The notes below the pieces were generated by a model. The model made no database searches and was not told the DNA's origin. It worked only from the letters and a program-made list of their open reading frames with translations. This document shows positions 1 through 6,122 of a DNA stretch of 10,471 bases, piece after piece. Source of the stretch: Candidatus Neomicrothrix sp. UBA2517 (GTDB lineage Bacteria > Actinomycetota > Acidimicrobiia > Acidimicrobiales > UBA8592). Made by a program: the position numbers and the translations under genes. Every line of letters starts with the position of its first letter. Positions within the stretch are counted from its first letter, which is position 1. The stretch is from positions 36,157 through 46,627 of the forward strand of contig DDNP01000030.1 of assembly GCA_002341185.1 (NCBI GenBank), in the 5' to 3' direction.

Positions 1-429
1 GATAGTAACCCCTCCATAAGCTGAAACTAGTCCGAAAGCTTTCAATAAATTAAACCGTTCATCAGCAAAAACGAAATGAGCAACAATTGCGGTGAAGATA
101 GGGCCAAGAGAGATAAGTAATGTATTTATCCCTGCAGGAAGTCGATCAAATCCGACATTAAATATTAATGAAGGACCTAAAGAACTAAAAAAACCTAAGA
201 GTATTCCAGGAGGGACAGACGCCCACCTTAACTCTTTCCTAAGTATTCCGTGAATGAGGGCTAAGAACCCTCCGAAAAGGAAAGGAATCCACGTTACGGT
301 AAAAGCATCAATACCATCGTTGGTGAATTTCTTCACAAGTAGTCCACCAGCACCAAAAGAGATTCCTGTGAAAGCAACAAATCCCCAAACATTCACACTA
401 AACCTGCTCGGAGTGTTCAGTTGCATCAT
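1..429 (-). CDS. EamA/DMT-family permease, N-terminal part (runs off the left edge)
   Basis: An integral membrane transporter of the drug/metabolite transporter type; the substrate cannot be told from sequence. The 143 visible codons are open to base 1. Hydrophobic segments lie near residues 13-32, 43-63, 74-93, 100-121 and 128-143, separated by short basic or polar loops, which matches the first half of a ten-helix EamA protein. The stretch LPAGINTLLISLGPIFTA, followed by an FADER-like loop, is typical of the end of the first EamA repeat (helices 3-4). Two ATG codons stand in tandem (429 and 426) and an in-frame TAA lies eight codons upstream, so the start cannot move far. An AGAGGG-like purine run lies rather far upstream (about 446-452). 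The gene is divergent from the kinase gene at 560. The family is fairly sure; the function is not. Confidence 0.8.
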   Translation of the reverse strand, partial: MMQLNTPSRFSVNVWGFVAFTGISFGAGGLLVKKFTNDGIDAFTVTWIPFLFGGFLALIHGILRKELRWASVPPGILLGFFSSLGPSLIFNVGFDRLPAGINTLLISLGPIFTAIVAHFVFADERFNLLKAFGLVSAYGGVTI

Positions 430-475
430 GGGATTGAACTCTACACCCTCTTACGTGAATTGGATTCTATTGGTA

Positions 476-513
476 AACACACCTACCCGTGTTACTTATT
501 CACAACACTTGTG
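476..513. promoter_or_regulatory. Cluster of AACAC/GTGTT dyads between divergent genes
   Basis: Three copies of the half-site AACAC are present: 476-480, 489-493 (inverted, read as GTGTT) and 504-508. They form inverted pairs with 8-nt and 10-nt spacers. A second perfect dyad, CACAA-N3-TTGTG, covers 501-513. The cluster lies in the 130-bp gap between the permease (minus) and the kinase (plus), where a shared operator would be expected. A weak promoter-like pair for the plus strand, TTCACA (499-504) and TATAGG (523-528, 18-nt spacer), overlaps the right dyad. Short half-sites in AT-rich DNA can arise by chance, so this is a candidate only. Confidence 0.3.
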
Positions 514-528
514 CTAGAAAGATATAGG

Positions 529-563
529 AGAGTTTGATGAACAGACATAAAAGAGTTTGATGA
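529..563 (+). repeat. Imperfect tandem duplication of a translation-start region
   Basis: The 12-mer AGAGTTTGATGA occurs at 529-540 and again at 552-563, a 23-base period. The similarity continues for a few bases after each copy (ACAG versus CAG). Each copy holds an ATG (537 and 560) in the same local context. The first copy is preceded by the good Shine-Dalgarno AGGAG (526-530); the second has only a weak purine run. The simplest explanation is a small tandem duplication of the start region of the kinase gene. Confidence 0.7.
537..560 (+). CDS. Seven-codon upstream ORF (MNRHKRV), coupled to the kinase start
   Basis: The ORF begins with ATG at 537, six bases after AGGAG (526-530), the best ribosome-binding site in this leader. 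It reads MNRHKRV and stops at TGA 558-560. The last base of the stop is the first base of the kinase ATG (TGATG), the classic layout for stop-start translational coupling. The peptide is basic but has no run of one amino acid, so it does not look like an amino-acid attenuation leader. It may only be a by-product of the 23-base duplication around it. Whether it is translated is unknown. Confidence 0.4.
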   Translation: MNRHKRV

Positions 564-1660
564 CAGAAATTCCTATTTCTTTGTCTGAAGTCACGACTTC
601 GTGGTTGGAGCAGCAATTTTATGACGCAGGCCACGATATAGCCGGAATAGTTGGTCTTGAACATACCCCGATGGACGGTTTCACGGGAGCGATGGGCGAA
701 GTAGGGATCTTCACAATTGAGTGGAAAGATGGTTCAGATTCAAAACTTCCTAAATCGTTCGTTGCAAAATGCCCATTAGACGATGACATAGCCAGGCTTT
801 ACAACGAAGTAATGCAATATTATGTTCGAGAATCAGGTTTCTATTCAGATCTCGTTGATCAAGTTGACATGCGCATCCCGAAATGCTGGTTGAATAGGTT
901 TGATCATCAGACTGGACGTGCATTTCTCTTACTTGAGTATCTAGGACATGCAGAGAAGGGTGATATTCTAAAAGGGTGCGAAATTGAAGTTATGGAAAAG
1001 CTCGTAATTGATGTAGCGAACATGCACGGAAAATTCTGGATGGATCAACGTTTGCGTGAAATACCATGGCTCATTGATTGGACCACTGAGAATTTAAAAC
1101 TCGGTATAGATATCACTAGACATTCATGGAAGACTTTGGCATCTCAAGAACCAGATCGCTATCCAAAAGACCTATTTGCGGTTCTTGAGTCCACTTGGGT
1201 TAATAATACGGTTGAGTGGTTAGGTCATTATGCAAGGCGGGACTGGACACTGACACACATGGATTATGAATTAGACAACGTCCTTATCGACGATAAAGGC
1301 CCCATAGTCATTGACTGGCAAAGCCCCATGATTTCACACCCCGGTGTTGACCTTGCATGGTTACTTGCAGCATCCCACACAGACAAGACTCTAGCTGTTG
1401 AAGGCGACCTTTTGAAACTGTATCGTGAGACCCTCTCTAGTAGCGGGGGACCCAACTGGTCAGCTCATGAACTAGAAGAAGCACTAGCGTGGGGAATCCT
1501 TTATCCCGTATCGTGTCAAGCTGTTCCATATCTTCAAGACCTCTCTGCTTACGGAGAAGGTGCAGAGAGAATGCATCAACGATTTGAAAAATTCTTGCAA
1601 GGGTCAATTGATGCCGCCGTAAGATGGAATCTCGTTGACCATTTACAACCACTAATTTAA
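560..1660 (+). CDS. APH/CHK-type phosphotransferase (small-molecule kinase-like)
   Basis: A 366-residue protein with the aminoglycoside-phosphotransferase / choline-kinase / ecdysteroid-kinase-like fold, expected to transfer the ATP gamma-phosphate to a hydroxyl of a small molecule in the cytosol. Visible kinase landmarks are a lysine in the FVAKCP strand (K70), a candidate helix-C glutamate (E83), the hinge-like FLLLEYLG (122-129), the catalytic loop HMDYELDN (H233, D235, N240), and IDWQ (D252), which replaces the DFG metal-binding motif. A downstream HPGVDLAWLL helix carries D264. The ATG at 560 is preferred over the in-frame TTG one codon earlier because of the TGATG junction with the upstream ORF. 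The gene ends 12 bases before the phosphatase gene, so the two probably share a transcript. Annotations such as aminoglycoside resistance would be over-reading; the substrate is unknown. Confidence 0.85.
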   Translation: MTEIPISLSEVTTSWLEQQFYDAGHDIAGIVGLEHTPMDGFTGAMGEVGIFTIEWKDGSDSKLPKSFVAKCPLDDDIARLYNEVMQYYVRESGFYSDLVDQVDMRIPKCWLNRFDHQTGRAFLLLEYLGHAEKGDILKGCEIEVMEKLVIDVANMHGKFWMDQRLREIPWLIDWTTENLKLGIDITRHSWKTLASQEPDRYPKDLFAVLESTWVNNTVEWLGHYARRDWTLTHMDYELDNVLIDDKGPIVIDWQSPMISHPGVDLAWLLAASHTDKTLAVEGDLLKLYRETLSSSGGPNWSAHELEEALAWGILYPVSCQAVPYLQDLSAYGEGAERMHQRFEKFLQGSIDAAVRWNLVDHLQPLI

Positions 1661-1672
1661 GAAAGTAATTTC

Positions 1673-2296
1673 ATGGACCTTATAATCGTACGTCATGCAC
1701 GCCCTGAAAGAGTTGAGAATGCTGAGGCAGACGGGCCAGCAGATCCCTCTCTTTCCGAAGTTGGTATGAAGCAAGCTCAAGCGGTAGCTAATTTCTTAAA
1801 AGGTGAACAAATTGACAGGATCGTATCCAGTTCAATGCGAAGAGCGATTCAAACGGCTCAACCATTATCCAAAATCATCAGCAAAGACATCGCAAGCCGA
1901 GATGACTTACGAGAATCTGATCACAACAGTTCAACATATATTCCAGTTGAGGAGATGACATATGATTCAGCTCCTATCCAAGCCTATATAAATGACCCGC
2001 TAGCAGTTTTTGAAGGAGATTATGATTCATTTCGTGATCGCGTCGTAGGGGCATTCGATGACCTTATCGCTACGCATAGAGGTGAGACAGTCGTAGTCTT
2101 TTGTCACGGTATGGTAACGTCGGTATACCTTCAGACCATATGGCAACTAGAGAATCCATTCATGATCCAACCTGACTATACAAGCGTTACAAGGGTTCAA
2201 GCATCAGTCAATGGATTCAGAACAGTACGAAGCATCAACGAAACAGGTCACGTACGAAATTTGATTGAGAGACCGACCTTTGGAAAGAAAAGCTAG
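1673..2296 (+). CDS. Histidine phosphatase superfamily protein (phosphoglycerate-mutase-like)
   Basis: A 207-residue branch-1 histidine phosphatase, cytosolic, removing phosphate through a phosphohistidine intermediate. Catalytic residues are all visible: the RHARPE motif near the N terminus (R7, nucleophile H8), the second arginine in SSSMRRAIQTA (R57), the acid in DLRES (E81), and the second histidine in FCHGMVTS (H145). Length is normal for this family, which includes cobalamin phosphatases, phosphoserine phosphatases and GpmB-like enzymes; no feature picks one. It starts 12 bases after the kinase stop with only a weak purine-rich ribosome site. The pairing suggests a phosphorylation/dephosphorylation or salvage step, but that is inference. 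Its TAG stop (2294-2296) overlaps the stop of the convergent SDR gene. Confidence 0.88.
   Translation: MDLIIVRHARPERVENAEADGPADPSLSEVGMKQAQAVANFLKGEQIDRIVSSSMRRAIQTAQPLSKIISKDIASRDDLRESDHNSSTYIPVEEMTYDSAPIQAYINDPLAVFEGDYDSFRDRVVGAFDDLIATHRGETVVVFCHGMVTSVYLQTIWQLENPFMIQPDYTSVTRVQASVNGFRTVRSINETGHVRNLIERPTFGKKS
2293..2296. other. Shared CTAG: overlapping stop codons of two convergent genes
   Basis: The palindrome CTAG gives TAG on both strands. On plus it ends the histidine phosphatase (2294-2296); on minus it ends the SDR gene (2295-2293). No intergenic DNA remains, so transcription terminators for both operons, if intrinsic, must lie inside the opposite coding region. Confidence 0.9.
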
Positions 2297-3243
2297 GCCA
2301 CGCCAAGTTCAGAGAAGTCTATACCGGTGAGTTCTATACTCTTCTCCCACAAGGCACGGCCATCGTGAACATCGTGCGCTGCTTTTTTCGCCGAAACTTT
2401 TATTGCAGGCCCCCGAATCTGTAGGCGATGGTTAGGGCCATAATAATCGTTTCCTTCTGCTTCAGGATCAGTTGCTGCTCGCAACGTTGGAATTGCCCCA
2501 TCCGCAGATGTCTGACAAATAAAAGGCCCTACCTTTCCCCAAATATTTTCGGCATAACGATGAAGAGTAAGTTCAGATTGGAATTTAACAATATTGGATT
2601 CTGCCATACCGGGATGAGCAGCCACAGAAAGAATGTCTGTACGGTTCGCTCGCTTCAATCTCCTACTAAGTTCAGCAGTGAAAACGAGATTAGCAAGCTT
2701 ACTTTGAGCATAGGCTCGCATCTTGCCGTAGCGTCGCTCAGATTGTAAATCGTAGAAGTTCAAAACACCTTGACGATGCGCGTTGCTTGCGACATTTACG
2801 ACTCTGCTACCTGCATTATTTAATAACGTTCCTATCAGTTGACCCGTCAATGCAAAGTGTCCCAAGTGATTGGTGCCAAATTGTAGTTCAAAACCATCAA
2901 CAGTCGTTGTTCGAGGGATTCCCATAACGCCAGCATTGTTAATTAAAAAATCTAAAGTTTTTCCTGTTCCTTTAAACCACTCTGCGAACTCCGCAATGGA
3001 AGAGAGATCTGCCAAATCAAGGTGAGCTACTTCAACCTCGCTTCTAGGGTGAGATGAAGTGAGTTGGTTCATTGCTTCAGAGCCCTTTATTGAATTACGA
3101 ACAGCGAGAATTACTGTAGCCCCACGCATGGCAAGGAAGCGAGCAGTTTCAAAACCGATTCCAGAGTTTCCGCCAGTGATAATTGCTGTCTTCCCGGTTT
3201 GATCCGGAATATCTTCCAAAGTCCACCCAGATTTTGATGTCAT
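2293..3243 (-). CDS. SDR-family NAD(P)-dependent oxidoreductase (retinol-dehydrogenase-like)
   Basis: A 316-residue short-chain dehydrogenase/reductase. The cofactor motif TGGNSGIG lies at residues 23-30, with an arginine in the following strand (AVRN, R49) that often goes with NADP preference. NNAG is at 102-105, the structural Asn in FGTNHLGHF at 125, the catalytic serine in VNVASNAH at 153, and the YAQSK motif at 178-182, followed by the HPG loop (210-212). The catalytic tetrad is therefore complete. Length and the LGHFALTGQL stretch resemble the retinol dehydrogenase / protochlorophyllide reductase-like group; bacterial members mostly have unknown alcohol or ketone substrates. It is last in the minus-strand operon, 58 bases after the thioesterase, with no clear Shine-Dalgarno. 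Its TAG stop lies inside the same CTAG as the stop of the convergent phosphatase. Confidence 0.9.
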   Translation of the reverse strand: MTSKSGWTLEDIPDQTGKTAIITGGNSGIGFETARFLAMRGATVILAVRNSIKGSEAMNQLTSSHPRSEVEVAHLDLADLSSIAEFAEWFKGTGKTLDFLINNAGVMGIPRTTTVDGFELQFGTNHLGHFALTGQLIGTLLNNAGSRVVNVASNAHRQGVLNFYDLQSERRYGKMRAYAQSKLANLVFTAELSRRLKRANRTDILSVAAHPGMAESNIVKFQSELTLHRYAENIWGKVGPFICQTSADGAIPTLRAATDPEAEGNDYYGPNHRLQIRGPAIKVSAKKAAHDVHDGRALWEKSIELTGIDFSELGVA

Positions 3244-3301
3244 GAATACTACGGTACTTGAAAAATTACTATTTCAATAATTTGAGGAAAAACCAAAATA
3301 A

Positions 3302-3967
3302 TTATGTTTTGGGCTTAATGAATAGGCCTTCAGCTTCTGCGCATACTCGATCACCGGCTTGTAATCTGCCTGAGATCATAGCCTTACGGTCTTTAATTTC
3401 TTCGACCCAAGCTGTCGCTTGTAATTCAACGTCTAGTGGAGTTAGTGAACGATAGCGAACCGTCAAGGTTCCCGTATATCCTCCGTGCCCACTCATAACG
3501 CAGGTGACTCCTAGTAGCTCGTCCATTAGGGCAGCTACATGCCCGCCATGAACGCCTTCAGGAGGCCCGCAATATTGTGAATCGAAACTTCCAGTCGCAT
3601 ACATGACTTCATTATTCATGCGGAAAGTAAATGGGGGAGCTATTGGGTTTAGCGGACCAATGAGCGGGCTGTAAGGGAAAAACTCATCAGGTTGTAAACC
3701 TCCTAAGTCATAGTCTTTCCCTGTATCGGGTCTAAAGAAGTGCTCTTGTGGCCTTAAACCAGCTTGCATCCTCTCACCTCTGACTTGATAGGGCAATAAC
3801 TTCTCACGAATAGCACGTACTTGTTCAATCAAATCATGTAACGGTTTCCCATCCTCAATGCGTTGATCAAAGTCGGCTGTTCTTACAGCTGACAATAGCT
3901 GTCTTAGTTCGCTAACTAATTCAGATTGACTATTAGCACCTTGGTTAGGGTTAGGTTGATTGTTCAT
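3302..3967 (-). CDS. PaaI-type hotdog-fold thioesterase
   Basis: A 221-residue protein whose C-terminal part (about 115-218) is a 4HBT/PaaI hotdog domain, expected to hydrolyse an acyl- or aryl-CoA thioester in the cytosol as an oligomer. The signature is HGGHVAALMDELLG (140-153), with the HGG turn and the D149/E150 acid pair of the active-site helix. It is followed by YTGTLTVRYRSLTPLD (164-179) and the closing strand around CAEAEGLFI. About 70 N-terminal residues form a hydrophilic, helix-prone extension, and the YSPLIGPLNPIAPPF segment links it to the domain; this architecture is common in actinobacterial PaaI-like proteins. Its ATG overlaps the stop of the preceding phosphoesterase gene as ATGA (3967-3964), so the two are probably translationally coupled. 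The CoA substrate is unknown; the nearby CoA-transferase makes an aryl-CoA or acyl-CoA plausible. Confidence 0.87.
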   Translation of the reverse strand: MNNQPNPNQGANSQSELVSELRQLLSAVRTADFDQRIEDGKPLHDLIEQVRAIREKLLPYQVRGERMQAGLRPQEHFFRPDTGKDYDLGGLQPDEFFPYSPLIGPLNPIAPPFTFRMNNEVMYATGSFDSQYCGPPEGVHGGHVAALMDELLGVTCVMSGHGGYTGTLTVRYRSLTPLDVELQATAWVEEIKDRKAMISGRLQAGDRVCAEAEGLFIKPKT

Positions 3968-4659
3968 AAATGTATACGTCCGAATAGAGCAAAGTGGTCG
4001 CTTATATGAAAGGATTTTTCATTCCTGATGACCTTACCTTCAAGTACTTGGAGACCACTAATCTTAAGATCAGGGTGAGCTACACACCTAGTAAAGGATG
4101 CTTTGAATAAAGGGCCATTATCATGAAATTGATTTCTGTAACTATTCCATGTTGGCTCAGGAAGATCAGGAACTATTAAACCCGAATCTTTGATCTTGGC
4201 AATTTCTGCTTGTCTAGTATTCGTATCTCCGATAATTGCGATTTGTTCAGTAGGGGAGGCTTGAATCACAGCTGACAATTGCGACATTCGTAATCCACTA
4301 TTCGCCTTACCAGGCGCCAAGTGAATATTTGCTAAGGTTAGATCGAAATCTTTAAACGTCACTAGCAAACCAAATCCATGTAATGCGGTATGACATATTT
4401 CGGACTCTGAAAACCGTTTGGAAATTAAGAATGCAAGATGACCACTATGGCTTTGGGGATTTGAGCGAATCATGTCATGCGTTTCAATATAAGGCACTAA
4501 GCCTGGAAGCTCTTGAAATAGAACAATATCTGGAGATAGCTCAATAATTTGTTCTCTGATTACCTCTTCGGTATCGCACAATTCCCAATGCTGAGGTGCC
4601 TGAGCTGATCGATTAAGCATAGCGAGATTCCAAGATAGGAAAGAAAAATAGTTGTCCAT
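3964..4659 (-). CDS. Endonuclease/exonuclease/phosphatase (EEP) family protein
   Basis: A 231-residue Mg-dependent phosphoesterase of the DNase I / AP-endonuclease fold. Landmarks in order are SWN (N11), FQE (metal-binding E50), ANIHLAPG with the family histidine H113, GDTNTR (D145, N147), a WNSY..F region with FTR (T190-R191), and the terminal SDHFALFG (D221, H222). All the expected catalytic residues are present, so it should be active. There is no signal peptide or membrane segment. Whether it cuts nucleic acid, a phosphodiester metabolite or a phosphoinositide-like compound cannot be told; the WN and R residues in the second half faintly recall TDP2-like enzymes. It begins 18 bases after the Rieske stop without a clear Shine-Dalgarno and overlaps the thioesterase by four bases. 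A phosphoesterase between an oxygenase and a thioesterase is unexpected. Confidence 0.82.
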   Translation of the reverse strand: MDNYFSFLSWNLAMLNRSAQAPQHWELCDTEEVIREQIIELSPDIVLFQELPGLVPYIETHDMIRSNPQSHSGHLAFLISKRFSESEICHTALHGFGLLVTFKDFDLTLANIHLAPGKANSGLRMSQLSAVIQASPTEQIAIIGDTNTRQAEIAKIKDSGLIVPDLPEPTWNSYRNQFHDNGPLFKASFTRCVAHPDLKISGLQVLEGKVIRNEKSFHISDHFALFGRIHL

Positions 4660-4677
4660 GGAGATCAGCTAAGCGAC

Positions 4678-6012
4678 TTACAATCCCATAAACCACGAAT
4701 ACCAATCGTGGTAATGTTGAATCCTTGCTTCATCGTCGTTAAGAACTTGTTTCGAAAATCCACGCGAACGCATTCCATTTTGTACGTCACGAATTAAATG
4801 AACATCTTGGTCGACTGTAATATCCATCGTTTTTTCGCCAGCTATTACGTCTTCCTGCGTAAATTCCTCTCGTTCAGGACGCTCATCTGGGATAGGTTTT
4901 AGTTTCGGCATGAACTGTAAATCAGCTGTAATTTGGGCATCGTCTCTGGGCGGCATTACGAGCGTAATTTTATCCCAGTAGCACTTACTTGGATCGCTAT
5001 GATGTGGTCGTGCTCTCATAATTAATGCCTTATCGGGCTGAAGCGTAATAAGCATATTAGGAAAAATATTATGTTGAAAAATATCACTGAGTTCCTCGTC
5101 TGAAAGAAGATCGTAATCATATCCCAGTTCAGGGCCCATATCTCGTCTTTTCTTTTGAACAGCTTCACGAATATCGAGGACTCTTCCTCGATATTCCTCA
5201 GGGTCCATACCAAGTGAAAGTAACTGACCTTTCATTAACTTTGTAGGTTCTTCAGGGATTGGAAGTCGCGTATTGACCGTAAATCCATCAATATAAACAC
5301 TGGTATGCCCATTTTTCCAAAGCCGAATTCTGCTAGTTGGGCAATCAAAGATTAAGGCATGTTGAGGGTGGATGTGTTCTACATGGTAAAGCTCACCAAA
5401 ATTATCAAACACTGCTTTCCAGTTGCATTCCAACTGAACTGTTTGATCTTGGGCTAAAACCATATCCTCAAGTCGGAAAGGTTCAATCTGTTCTTTAAGT
5501 GGGCCGATGTACTCATCAAAAGATGGCGCATTCTCATCCATACAAATCCAGACTAAGCCTGCCCAGATTTGCGTACGCACAGGGACAAGAGACTGTTTAT
5601 CGCAGTCAATGCCTTGGCTGAACCTATTCTCATCTGGAACAACAGTTAAGGCTCCATCACGACTATACGTCCAACCATGGTAGGGACAGACAAAATTTTT
5701 GATCCAACCGCGTTCATTAACCATGATGCGAGCGCCCCTATGTTGACATGCATTATAGAAAGCAGATATTTCTCCTTCATCGGTATGTGAAACCAAAACC
5801 GATTCGGGCCCAATATTAAAAACAAAGTACTCACCTGGTTCAGAAACATCAGAAGCTACACCGGCATATAACCAGGTACGCGGCCAAAGATGTTCCCATT
5901 CTTGGTTGAGCATGTCGCGTGACAAATAACGATCAGATGTTATCTCTTTTCGTCCAGTGGGGGCCGCTGCATCTTCCTGAGTTTGTTCCTTCTCATAAAG
6001 TACATCCGCCAT
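4678..6012 (-). CDS. Rieske non-haem iron ring-hydroxylating oxygenase, alpha subunit
   Basis: A 444-residue oxygenase. The N-terminal Rieske domain binds a 2Fe-2S cluster through CQH (C89, H91) and CPYHGW (C109, H112). The C-terminal domain holds the mononuclear iron site: ELYHVEHIH gives E207, H210 and H215, and DQDV (401-404) most likely provides the third ligand, D403. Spacing matches naphthalene-dioxygenase-type enzymes, with Glu at the electron-bridging Asp position. The family adds oxygen to aromatic rings or demethylates and hydroxylates small molecules, using electrons from a ferredoxin or reductase. No beta subunit, ferredoxin or reductase gene is in the window. The start at 6012 is chosen because GGGAGG lies four bases upstream; a longer reading to 6120 would run through that site and the divergent promoter region. 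It is first in a four-gene operon. Substrate unknown; an anthranilate-related ring is only a contextual guess. Confidence 0.92.
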   Translation of the reverse strand: MADVLYEKEQTQEDAAAPTGRKEITSDRYLSRDMLNQEWEHLWPRTWLYAGVASDVSEPGEYFVFNIGPESVLVSHTDEGEISAFYNACQHRGARIMVNERGWIKNFVCPYHGWTYSRDGALTVVPDENRFSQGIDCDKQSLVPVRTQIWAGLVWICMDENAPSFDEYIGPLKEQIEPFRLEDMVLAQDQTVQLECNWKAVFDNFGELYHVEHIHPQHALIFDCPTSRIRLWKNGHTSVYIDGFTVNTRLPIPEEPTKLMKGQLLSLGMDPEEYRGRVLDIREAVQKKRRDMGPELGYDYDLLSDEELSDIFQHNIFPNMLITLQPDKALIMRARPHHSDPSKCYWDKITLVMPPRDDAQITADLQFMPKLKPIPDERPEREEFTQEDVIAGEKTMDITVDQDVHLIRDVQNGMRSRGFSKQVLNDDEARIQHYHDWYSWFMGL

Positions 6013-6057
6013 GATTCCTCCCTTAAATATGATAGCTAGAAACCATTCAGTTGTGAA
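6013..6057 (-). promoter_or_regulatory. Predicted promoter and ribosome-binding site of the Rieske operon
   Basis: On the minus strand, TTCACA (6057-6052) and TATCAT (6034-6029) are separated by exactly 17 bases and each matches the sigma-70-type consensus at five of six positions. The strong Shine-Dalgarno GGGAGG (6022-6017) follows, four bases before the ATG at 6012. The predicted transcription start falls near 6022, so the 5' leader would be very short and would begin at the Shine-Dalgarno itself. That is unusual and leaves some doubt about the exact promoter. Confidence 0.45.
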
Positions 6058-6060
6058 GTT

Positions 6061-6075
6061 TTGAGATTGTCTCAA
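6061..6075. promoter_or_regulatory. Perfect dyad in the divergent Rieske / CoA-transferase control region
   Basis: TTGAGA (6061-6066) and TCTCAA (6070-6075) form a perfect inverted repeat around a 3-base centre. Positions 6062-6074 also fit the T-N11-A pattern with internal dyad symmetry typical of LysR-type regulator boxes. The site lies just upstream of the predicted -35 of the Rieske operon and between two divergent catabolic operons, a usual place for a shared operator. A second reading exists: on the plus strand the dyad is followed by C and six T (6076-6082), like a weak intrinsic terminator or attenuator ahead of the CoA-transferase. The six-base, AT-rich stem makes the terminator reading less convincing. 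No regulator gene is in the window. Confidence 0.45.
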
Positions 6076-6122
6076 CTTTTTTGGTGTAGCACCTTTTGTC
6101 GTTGCACGGTACGGTTTCATGT

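Noticed and set aside
254..517. An 87-codon plus-strand ORF
   Set aside because: It lies antisense over the permease gene, has no recognisable domain, and the minus-strand frame reads clearly as EamA membrane helices.
560..1660. Aminoglycoside-resistance kinase
   Set aside because: The fold matches the broad APH/CHK superfamily, but nothing marks an antibiotic-modifying member and the surroundings are metabolic.
3258..3455. A 65-codon plus-strand ORF over the SDR-thioesterase junction
   Set aside because: It is the shadow of the thioesterase 3' end, without a ribosome site or domain.
6013..6120. A longer N terminus for the Rieske subunit, starting at 6120
   Set aside because: The extra 36 residues are not Rieske-like, would cover the whole divergent promoter region, and run through the strong GGGAGG site that points to ATG 6012.
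6096..6122. TTG starts for the CoA-transferase
   Set aside because: They add nine or seven non-conserved residues, have no ribosome site, and the ATG at 6123 fits the family start.
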